Shown in pieces: positions 55,813 through 62,831 of a DNA stretch of 64,000 bases. Each line of letters begins with the position of its first letter. The first letter of the stretch is position 1. The position numbers and the translations under genes were made by a program. Under the pieces are notes generated by a model, which was given only the letters and a program-made list of their open reading frames with translations, had not been told where the DNA came from and searched no databases. Source of the stretch: Aerococcaceae bacterium zg-1292 (GTDB lineage Bacteria; Bacillota; Bacilli; Lactobacillales; Aerococcaceae); the NCBI GenBank assembly GCA_016126655.1, contig CP065955.1:1719001-1783000 (forward strand). Reading direction: 5' to 3'.

Positions 55813-56733
55813 TTACTTGACAAAGTTTGGTTCGTATAGGAAGAAGCCGGTATCGACGCCGCGGTTGGTTGGGTGTAGGTGGCGGATTTGTGCTTCTAGG
55901 GCTTCGCCTTGTTCGTCTGACCATTTACCAGCTTCAATCAAATCACGTGCTTGGGCAAATAATTGAACGATTTTGACAAAGTTGTCGCCGGGTGAAAAGA
56001 TTCCTTCTAATTTCCACTGCGCCACACCCATATCCGTTAATTCTTGTAAATGTTTTGCCAATAAAACATCATTATTGGCAAAAATGTGCGTCCCATTGAC
56101 ATCTTGATAGATGGAATAATGACTTTCTGGTTTACGCGGCTCTGATAAAAATAAGCCTCGGTCACGGGTGACTTCTTCTTGCTTCTCAATGAAGTTGTAA
56201 TAATTTTGTAGCAACGGACGTTTTGATTGATGGATACAAGTCGCTCCATATACTAAAAATTCTACTGGAACCACGGTCTCTTTTGCTAAAATTTTCAGTT
56301 CATCACGCGGAACTTCTCGTGCAACAACTGCACCGACAGCACCACGTTTCGCCCAAAAATTAATCGAACGACTGCTTGTCACCAACACTTGCGCATCATA
56401 GCGATACGGAATCGATATAGCTGGGTCTTTCATCAAATTGACCACACCAGGGTCACCTAATGTAATCGTGTCAACACCAATTGACTTCAAGAAAGTTAAA
56501 TACTCCGGTACTGCTTGGATGCCCTCATTATGGAAAATTGCATTGACAGCAATACTTACTTTTTTGCCATATTGATGGGCTAATTCTGTTAATACCTTTT
56601 GTTCGTCACGCGTAAACGAATGTGGCAATCTCAATCCAAATTGGTCTTCACCAAAATATAAAATATCAACACCCGCTTCTAATAGCGCTTCTGCTTGCGA
56701 AATGGATTCTACTGTTGCAATCAGTTCCACCAT
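55813..56733 (-). CDS. trhP1: U32-family tRNA hydroxylation protein TrhP1 (YrrN-like)
   Basis: This 306-aa U32 protein is the smaller partner of TrhP2. It opens with MVELIATVESISQAEALLEAGVDILYFGEDQFGLR and carries the U32 core VPVEFLVYGATCIHQSKRPLLQNYY, where most of the Cys ligands of the larger partner are absent. Length and order match B. subtilis YrrN (about 309 aa), which precedes yrrO. The start was set at 56733 because GAGGAGG lies just upstream; the longer frame adds 16 residues without a site. No yrrM-type methyltransferase gene is adjacent. Confidence 0.88.
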   Translation of the reverse strand: MVELIATVESISQAEALLEAGVDILYFGEDQFGLRLPHSFTRDEQKVLTELAHQYGKKVSIAVNAIFHNEGIQAVPEYLTFLKSIGVDTITLGDPGVVNLMKDPAISIPYRYDAQVLVTSSRSINFWAKRGAVGAVVAREVPRDELKILAKETVVPVEFLVYGATCIHQSKRPLLQNYYNFIEKQEEVTRDRGLFLSEPRKPESHYSIYQDVNGTHIFANNDVLLAKHLQELTDMGVAQWKLEGIFSPGDNFVKIVQLFAQARDLIEAGKWSDEQGEALEAQIRHLHPTNRGVDTGFFLYEPNFVK

Positions 56734-56792
56734 TGTCGTCGCCTCCTCTTTATAAAAATACTTATATATATTATCACACAATAATCAGAAAA

Positions 56793-56819
56793 AAAAGTAC
56801 TCCCCAGCAGGAGTACTCT
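56793..56819 (-). terminator. Terminator of veg
   Basis: AGTACTCC pairs with GGAGTACT and is followed by eight T residues on the minus strand. Confidence 0.92.
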
Positions 56820-57062
56820 TTAATCTTCGTTAACAAACTCTAAATCAATTGCGTGTGTTAATACATCACGATAACTGTATGAAACACGGTCAATATTATT
56901 CGCTTCTTGGTCTAAATCTACAACAAATATTGAGCGATAGGTTTCTTTTAATATGCCACGCCGTTCACGTTTTTTCTTTCTTCCCATCTGAACAGTGACA
57001 ATAATTGTTTCTCCGACATTTTCTTCTAAAAGTGACTTGATAGCAACTAAATCTTTTGGCAT
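56820..57062 (-). CDS. veg: Veg protein
   Basis: This 80-aa protein matches Veg, a small, abundant Firmicutes protein linked to biofilm gene control in Bacillus. The conserved block GETIIVTVQMGRKKKRERRGILKETYRSIFVVDLDQ, followed by RVSYSYRDVLTHAIDLEF, is clear. It has its own promoter and a strong terminator. It sits downstream of rsmA as in Bacillus. Confidence 0.95.
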   Translation of the reverse strand: MPKDLVAIKSLLEENVGETIIVTVQMGRKKKRERRGILKETYRSIFVVDLDQEANNIDRVSYSYRDVLTHAIDLEFVNED

Positions 57063-57086
57063 AGTGTTCCAACCCCTTTGTTATCT

Positions 57087-57115
57087 ATCATATCACAGAA
57101 TAGATAAAAAGACAA
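57087..57115 (-). promoter_or_regulatory. Promoter of veg
   Basis: TTGTCT, a 17-nt spacer and TATGAT preceded by TG (extended -10) on the minus strand. Confidence 0.75.
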
Positions 57116-57348
57116 TCATATCATATCACTTGTTAAAGCACAATAGTTTTTCGTAATTTTTTAAAAAGATTTTTAGCAGGTTTCAATGCTAATTCAATAA
57201 ACAGCCCCCAACAACTTATACGGATTGGCAACTATATTTATCTTATTTATCTCAGAAGACTTAATTTATCAGCACAATTATAGTTCTTAAATTATCAATC
57301 GATAGACTAAATGTGACCAACCCAATGATTTATCGTGCTGGCACAATA

Positions 57349-58263
57349 TTAACAAACTGCATCGTTTTCGCTGTCACCTGACACATTACCTAAATCCAAT
57401 GCCTGATACAATGTCGCATATTCTTGCAAGGTTAGTGATTCCGCACGACGACTTTTGTCAATATCAGCTATTTCCAGTGCTCGTTCCATTTGCTCAGCGG
57501 AACGACCTAATTCGTGTACATGACTGCGTAAATTATTCCAAATCGTCTTGCGCCGTTGCATAAAGGCAATTTGAATCAATTGTTGTAATTTTTTATGGTC
57601 ATCCACCTGAATGATAGGTTGTTCGCGCCGTACTAATTTTAAGACTGCTGAATCAACATTCGGTTTAGGTATAAAAACTCCTTTTGGTACAATAAACGCT
57701 ATTTCAGCTTGCATTGAATTTTCAATGGCTAGTGTTAATGAATTATAAGCTTTCGTATTAACAGTCGCCGTCATCCGCTCGGCTACTTCTTTTTGCATCA
57801 TCATCACCAACGCATCAAACGGTAACTCACTGTCAATAAGGTTCATAATTATCGGTGTTGTAATATAATATGGTAAATTAGCCACAACTACTAAGCGTTC
57901 TGCTTCACGTAACGATTGATATGCAGCTTCTTCAAAATTCACCTTTAAAATATCTTGATGATGGACGGTCACATTGTCGTACTCCGCTAATGTTTCTTTT
58001 AAAATCTCAATAAATCGTGGGTCAATCTCAAATGCGATGACTTCTTTTGCTGCACGCGCTAAATACTCTGTCAACGCGCCGATACCAGGACCAATCTCTA
58101 CAACTGTCGTTTGCTTATCAATCTGACCAGCAGCAATCATTTTTTCTAAAATTTGTGGCTCTACTAAAAAGTTTTGCCCTAAACTTTTCTTCATTTTTAT
58201 GTCATACTGACGCATAATTTCCACCGTTCGCGTCGGGGTGGCAATTGGACGAAATTCTCTCAT
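57349..58263 (-). CDS. rsmA: 16S rRNA dimethyladenosine transferase RsmA (KsgA)
   Basis: This 304-aa enzyme dimethylates two adjacent adenines near the 3' end of 16S rRNA. MKKSLGQNFLVEPQILEKMI, the SAM-binding VVEIGPGIGALTEYLA and the catalytic NLPYYITTPIIMNL are present, as is the C-terminal FMQRRKTIWNNL. The start was set at 58263 with AGGAG 6 nt upstream. The tandem hairpin repeat array begins about 12 bp upstream of the start, so the ribosome binding site sits at its edge. The order rnmV-rsmA-veg is the conserved Firmicutes arrangement. Confidence 0.95.
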   Translation of the reverse strand: MREFRPIATPTRTVEIMRQYDIKMKKSLGQNFLVEPQILEKMIAAGQIDKQTTVVEIGPGIGALTEYLARAAKEVIAFEIDPRFIEILKETLAEYDNVTVHHQDILKVNFEEAAYQSLREAERLVVVANLPYYITTPIIMNLIDSELPFDALVMMMQKEVAERMTATVNTKAYNSLTLAIENSMQAEIAFIVPKGVFIPKPNVDSAVLKLVRREQPIIQVDDHKKLQQLIQIAFMQRRKTIWNNLRSHVHELGRSAEQMERALEIADIDKSRRAESLTLQEYATLYQALDLGNVSGDSENDAVC

Positions 58264-58274
58264 CAATGGCTCCT

Positions 58275-59080
58275 ATTCTGGTTCGCTTGGGTTGACTTGT
58301 CTCCACTTCACATTGCTCTTGAAGCACCACTGGCGCTTCTACGACCCCTGCTCCAGTGGTTCAAGTCAGAACACCCGCACTCACACCATGTTCTATTCTG
58401 GTTCGTTCGGACTGCCTCGACGTCCACTTCACATTGCTCTTGAAGCGCCACTGGCGCTTCTACGACCCCTGCTCCAGTGGTTCGAGGCAAAACGCCCTCT
58501 CTCGCACTATGTTCTATTCTGGTTCGCTTGGGTTGACTTGTCTCCACTTCACATTGCTCTTGAAGCACCACTGGCGCTTCTACGACCCCTGCTCCAGTGG
58601 TTCAAGTCAGAACACCCGCACTCACACCATGTTCTATTCTGGTTCGTTCGGACTGCCTCGACGTCCACTTCACATTGCTCTTGAAGCGCCACTGGCGCTT
58701 CTACGACCCCTGCTCCAGTGGTTCGAGGCAAAACGTCCTCTCTCGCACTATGTTCTATTCTGGTTCGTTCGGACTGCCTCGACGTCCACTTCACATTGCT
58801 CTTGAAGCACCACTGGCGCTTCTACGACCCCTGCTCCAGTGGTTCGAGGCAAAACGCCCTCTCTCGCACTATGTTCTATTCTGGTTCGTTCGGACTGCCT
58901 CGACGTCCACTTCACATTGCTCTTGAAGCGCCACTGGCGCTTCTACGACCCCTGCTCCAGTGGTTCGAGGCAGAACGTCCTCTCTCGCACTTTGTTCTAT
59001 TCTGATTCACTTGGGTTGACTTGTCTCCACTTCAAAAAATATTTGGGGTGCTCATGCACTGCTACAAACTTTGCTGCAAG
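58275..59080. repeat. Array of seven hairpin repeats (120/121-bp period), rnmV-rsmA spacer
   Basis: The GTTCG (or ATTCAC) box recurs at 58281, 58401, 58522, 58642, 58763, 58884 and 59005. Units are of two types: A with TTGACTTG/CAAGTCA and GGGT/ACCC arms (120 bp), and B with TGCCTCGA/TCGAGGCA and GGAC/GTCC arms (121 bp). The order is A B A B B B then a truncated A. All share a GAAGC-(A/G)-CCACTGGCGCTTC loop hairpin. Confidence 0.95.
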
Positions 59081-59108
59081 GTTTCAAGCCAACGTTTCCT
59101 TATTCTGT

Positions 59109-59669
59109 TTACTCTTCTAACTGCGCTAATACTGCTTCTACTTGCTCTAACGAAATATGATAGACACTCAATTTTTTCTGCAATTGTTTCCCGTTCAAAT
59201 GCCCGATTCGTAGCTGTTCACTCAACCAGGATCGACGTTTCACGGCTTGTGGATGTCCAATGAGCCGCAGCCGGATTAAATCTGACAACTCAATCGTATC
59301 AACTGGGCCAACCTCAGGTGTCATAACATGTGCTAGTGCCTTCAAAATAGTTTCCGGCAATGCATGTTCAATGCCTAAGCTTTTATGCTCCTTACCACTA
59401 TCCGCTTCTTGCTGCGTCAAATAGGCTTGTTTTGCCTGCGGAACTAATGCAGTAACGATACGTCGAATGCGTTCGCCTTGATAATCTGGGTCAGTAAAAA
59501 TAATTATCCCAAACTGTTCACTCGCTGCTACAATTTGTTGTTGCACTGAGCGACTAACAGCTGAACCATTCGTTTCAATCGTTTTGACATAGGGACCAAA
59601 TGTTTCAATCAAACGCTTAGTATCATCCCTACCTTCAACAATAATCACTTCTTGTGGTGGCTTATTCAT
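59109..59669 (-). CDS. rnmV: Ribonuclease M5
   Basis: This 186-aa TOPRIM nuclease matures 5S rRNA. It begins with a TOPRIM motif (EVIIVEGRDDTKRLIETFG), and IIFTDPDYQGERIRRIV holds the metal-binding Asp residues. GKEHKSLGIEHALPETILKAL follows. The start was set at 59669 with GGGAGC upstream; the longer frame adds 11 residues without support. In Firmicutes it normally follows tatD directly, but here a tnpB element separates them. The array of hairpin repeats lies between it and rsmA. Confidence 0.93.
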   Translation of the reverse strand: MNKPPQEVIIVEGRDDTKRLIETFGPYVKTIETNGSAVSRSVQQQIVAASEQFGIIIFTDPDYQGERIRRIVTALVPQAKQAYLTQQEADSGKEHKSLGIEHALPETILKALAHVMTPEVGPVDTIELSDLIRLRLIGHPQAVKRRSWLSEQLRIGHLNGKQLQKKLSVYHISLEQVEAVLAQLEE

Positions 59670-59742
59670 GTATCGGCTCCCATTTAAATAAGTCAAAAGC
59701 ATTTTGCGTTGTCACTTGAGCTACTTTTTCCATATCCGCTAC

Positions 59743-59960
59743 GAAAAATATAAATAAATATCATCATTTCTTATATTTTTACTACGTGACACCTTTCGGT
59801 TATCACTTCCTGTTTCTTCGTGTCCAATCTCGGTAGGAGTATGCTCCACACCTACTATTGTTTGTTATAACACTCCACAGGCTTAAATTCCCCAGTAGCG
59901 ATGGGTACTGATGTCTTTTTTATATCACTTGTGAATAACAAGCTTGTAAATTCTTAGCTG
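59743..59960 (-). ncRNA. Probable TnpB guide (omega) RNA region
   Basis: In TnpB elements the guide RNA overlaps the end of tnpB and runs to the right end, with the guide coming from flanking DNA. This stretch has several short hairpins (for example GGTGT...ACACC and GGAGTG...CACTCC) and ends at the inverted repeat. The placement is inferred from family knowledge. Confidence 0.4.
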
Positions 59961-61110
59961 CGTTGAAATCTCGGTCTAATATAGTACCGCAACACTCGCA
60001 TTTATACGTTCGCTCACTCAATTTTAGTTGTTGTTTCTTATATCCACAACCACTACATAATTTTGAACTTGCATAAAAACGATTAATAACTACTAGCTCA
60101 ATTCCCATTCGTGCACATTTATACTCTAGTTGTTGGCGAATGGTATGGAACTTACAATTGCTTATGGCTTTTGCCAAGTGTTTATTTTTCATCATGCCAG
60201 AAACATTCAAATCTTCAATCACAATCGCTTTCGGCAATTGTTTAACAATATGTGTTGTCGCTTGATGAATATGATTGTTTCGGATATTTGTTAACGAACG
60301 ATGGATTAGCTTAATGTCCTGGATTGTTTTTTGGATATTACAACATTCTTCAATCGGACGTTTCCAGATTGGTTTACGATGACCATTGATGACTTTGAAA
60401 CTTGTTGTATTAGCCGTTAATTGTCTTGATAAATGATGTTGATAACGTCTTAGGCGTTTCGTCAATTGTTTAACACGTTTGGAATAGTTGATGTTGTCAA
60501 CCGTTCCACCATTTGAACACGTCATTAACGTTTTAACACCTAAATCAATACCTATCACTTCATTAGTTAACGATTCATCAAAAGTACAAGGTGCGTCATA
60601 AGTAAACGACACATACCAATATTTTCCGTCATAAGAGATTCGTGGATTGTAATAAAATTGATTTTTACCAATTTTGGGTAACGGTTCAGCGGTCTTTACT
60701 ACGCCTAAACGTTCGCCTTGAAACCCTTTTGGTTTCCAACGGAAACTTTCGTAGTTCACGTAAAAACTCGGGGTCGTACGTGTTTTAGATTTATATCTTG
60801 GTGCTCTAGCTAAACCTTTAATACATTTAAGTTTCGCTGTATTCCAATCTCTAACTGCTTGTTTGGCGACATTACTTCCAACTTCTGCCAACCATGGACA
60901 TTCCGTCTTTTTTAATTGTGTAATTTCTTTACGAATATTTCCCTCGCTAATATACTTTGGTTTCGTTGGGTCTTCTTTGTATGCCTCGTAAGTTTCATGG
61001 TCACGAGTAATCGCATAATTATACGCCCAACGAGCCACACCTGCTGATTTTTTGAACAAGACTTCTTGTTCTGGAGTAGGTAAAAGCCTAATCTTTTTCC
61101 CTTGTAACAT
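59920..61110 (-). CDS. tnpB: TnpB RNA-guided nuclease (IS200/IS605-type)
   Basis: This 396-aa protein is a full-length TnpB. The N-terminal helix-turn-helix region is KKIRLLPTPEQEVLFKKSAGVARWAYNYAITR. The RuvC motifs are IGIDLGVKTLMTCSNG (first Asp), IVIEDLNVSGM (Glu) and LDRDFNAAKNL (last Asp). A zinc finger CSGCGYKKQQLKLSERTYKCECCG lies between the last two. All catalytic residues are intact, so it may still cut DNA guided by RNA. The gene is not disrupted. No transposase gene tnpA is adjacent, so movement would need help in trans. Confidence 0.93.
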   Translation of the reverse strand: MLQGKKIRLLPTPEQEVLFKKSAGVARWAYNYAITRDHETYEAYKEDPTKPKYISEGNIRKEITQLKKTECPWLAEVGSNVAKQAVRDWNTAKLKCIKGLARAPRYKSKTRTTPSFYVNYESFRWKPKGFQGERLGVVKTAEPLPKIGKNQFYYNPRISYDGKYWYVSFTYDAPCTFDESLTNEVIGIDLGVKTLMTCSNGGTVDNINYSKRVKQLTKRLRRYQHHLSRQLTANTTSFKVINGHRKPIWKRPIEECCNIQKTIQDIKLIHRSLTNIRNNHIHQATTHIVKQLPKAIVIEDLNVSGMMKNKHLAKAISNCKFHTIRQQLEYKCARMGIELVVINRFYASSKLCSGCGYKKQQLKLSERTYKCECCGTILDRDFNAAKNLQACYSQVI

Positions 61111-61299
61111 CTTTTACACCCTCAATCAGTTGTCGTTAATTTTCATAAGTCATGCGGAATCTAGCCCACACTCTTAACAATTTGCTATTTAACATCAGTA
61201 CCATTGGTATCAATCCTTTCACTTTATCGTTGAGGATAGTGTACCGCATGGAATTTATTTTTGTAAATATAAGTTATACATTTATTTATATTTTTCTCA

Positions 61300-61745
61300 T
61301 TCACGCTAGAACGCAACTTCTAACGCAGTCTTATTCTCACGAATAGACCTCTCATGCTTTCACATGAGCGTAGACTATATCTTCAACTAGGTTTGTGCCT
61401 AGTTGCCACATTTTTCTTCCGCCCTTAGCTTGCAGTTTTACTCTCCCTCAAGGAGATAGTCGTTGGGGGTCTTCCGTATCTGTTATCAGACTTAGGACTT
61501 TCCCTGCTAAACATCCATTGTTACAGTACTTAGGACTAACGTTTTCTAAGGTTCACTATTTTTATCTCTTAGACACTGATTAGCTTTTGTTTCACCATAT
61601 ACTATCCTTGTTGTTTTTTCTGCTTTCGCACCACTCAGCTTACTGTTTCCAGTTACTGTTTCGGTCACAAGGCTTTAGGAGTTAAAAGCATTTAACGTGG
61701 AGTCTGCACCAATCACTTGATACAGAGGGTATGCTGTTAATATAT
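61300..61745 (-). ncRNA. Group I intron-like core upstream of tnpB
   Basis: On the minus strand a P-like element TTTAGCAGGGAAAG lies at 61499-61512. An R-like CCCCCAACGACTATCTCC is at 61452-61469. A P8-like hairpin AACTAGG/CCTAGTT (61385-61404) is followed at once by the S-like GAAGATATAGTCTACG at 61369-61384, whose TAGTC can pair with GACTA of R to form P7. Three further hairpins follow: CTCATG/CATGAG at 61351-61368, TCTATTC/GAATAAGA at 61329-61347 and CGTTAGAA/TTCTAGCG at 61304-61325. Their order fits P9 to P9.2. The 5' splice site, P1 and P3 were not located. Confidence 0.6.
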
Positions 61746-61771
61746 ATAGATTTATATTAATTTGTATAAAT

Positions 61772-62500
61772 TTATTGCAACAGTTTTGTTACCCAACCTC
61801 TGACTTGAGCCAGGGTTTCTGCTACATAATACACATATCCTGGCTCATTGCGCTTGCCTCGATAAGGTACTGGCGCTAAATACGGCGCATCTGTTTCAAT
61901 TAACAGGCGATTTTCTGGCACAATAAGGGCTGCTTTACGAACATCTTCTGCTTTTTTAAAGGTCAACACACCACTAAAGCTAATATGCATCCCTAAATCT
62001 AAAAATCGCTTGGCTTCTTCTTCATTCCCGCCAAAACTATGCATAATACCACCCGCAGCTGGCACGCCTTCATCCTTTAAAATACGGTATGTGTCCTCGG
62101 TGGCTTCACGATTATGAATCGTAATCGGCAAATGATGTTCTTTGGCAATAGCAATCTGACGACGAAATACTTGCTCTTGTACTGATTTAGGTGCAGTGTC
62201 CCAGTAATAATCTAAGCCGATTTCCCCTAACATTTTTACTTTAGGTAATGTCAACCAGTGCTCTAACTTTTTCTCAAATGCTGCACTATAATTACCAGCT
62301 TCTGTCGGATGACAACCTACAGCACTAATAATTGATTCATATTGTTCACTCAGTGCCAATGTTTTTAAAATCGTAGTTTCATCAAACCCGACGACTGCCA
62401 TATAATGAACGTGCTGTTTTCGTGCTTTTTCAATAATTTCTGCTTCAATTCCCTCGAATTGTTCCGCATTTAAATGCGTATGCGTATCAAAAAGTTTCAT
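61772..62500 (-). CDS. tatD: TatD-family metal-dependent DNase
   Basis: This 242-aa TIM-barrel metalloenzyme belongs to the TatD/YabD family of DNases and D-aminoacyl-tRNA deacylases. The metal ligands are visible in FDTHTHLN, GEIGLDYYWD, TIHNREA, GIMHSFGG and LLIETDAPYLAPVPYRGKRNEP. It is about 10 residues shorter than usual at the C-terminus, ending VTKLLQ, while most homologues extend further. The mobile element begins soon after the stop codon, so the end may have been altered. It follows metG in the conserved metG-tatD-rnmV order. Confidence 0.93.
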   Translation of the reverse strand: MKLFDTHTHLNAEQFEGIEAEIIEKARKQHVHYMAVVGFDETTILKTLALSEQYESIISAVGCHPTEAGNYSAAFEKKLEHWLTLPKVKMLGEIGLDYYWDTAPKSVQEQVFRRQIAIAKEHHLPITIHNREATEDTYRILKDEGVPAAGGIMHSFGGNEEEAKRFLDLGMHISFSGVLTFKKAEDVRKAALIVPENRLLIETDAPYLAPVPYRGKRNEPGYVYYVAETLAQVRGWVTKLLQ

Positions 62501-62831
62501 TATTATTAAAGGCTATGTCCTGTGTCTTCTTACGCACCAAACATATACCCTACTACCTCCATTTCCCTAACTTCAGTCTAAAATTAGCATTCATTGATAT
62601 ATTTGTCAAAACACATTGTGCGACATCGTGCGCTCAGAAATGAATCACTGGAGAAAGATTGCTGATGCGTCCACACGCTTCAAAAACTTTGTGAAGTGGA
62701 GGTCATTTCTGCTCGTCGGAGCCGTTATACACATTGTGCGACAGCGTGCACCTAGAAACAATTCCCTGCTTGCCGCTCGTAAAACAGTAGGAGCCAATCA
62801 CAATGACCAGCTCCCACAATCATTCAAACAA
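62501..62831. repeat. metG-tatD spacer with inverted hairpin repeat and terminator
   Basis: One hairpin repeat in the opposite orientation to the others lies at about 62612-62726. Read on the minus strand it has CAGAAATG/CATTTCTG arms and CCACTTC/CCAGTGATTC boxes. A second end fragment (CACATTGTGCGACAGCGTGC) is at 62729-62752. A terminator hairpin lies at 62790-62814. Confidence 0.75.
62790..62814 (-). terminator. Terminator of metG
   Basis: GGAGCTGGTCA pairs with TGATTGGCTCC using G-U pairs, followed by TACTGTTTT on the minus strand. Confidence 0.75.

Larger units (their letters stand above)
59743..61745 (-). mobile_element. TnpB element joined to group I intron-like sequence (probable IStron)
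   Basis: A tnpB gene (59920-61110) lies between a perfect 17-bp inverted repeat: GAAAAATATAAATAAAT at 59743-59759 and its complement at 61280-61296, with weaker matches further inside. Immediately upstream on the minus strand, about 61300-61745 contains group I intron core elements. The arrangement of intron, tnpB and short 3' part matches IStrons, which insert like IS605 elements and splice out of RNA. No tnpA is present. The element lies between tatD and rnmV. The 5' limit near 61745 is approximate. Confidence 0.55.

Noticed and set aside
58275-59080. Possible CRISPR array
   Set aside because: The whole 120/121-bp unit repeats with no unique spacers, the units are self-complementary hairpins, and no cas genes are present.
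58238-59120. Several overlapping frames of 80-150 codons on both strands
   Set aside because: They are translations of the hairpin repeat array and recur in step with the 120/121-bp period. The same applies to frames at 9865-10320, 18352-18642, 20009-20545, 22658-22903 and 55657-55966.
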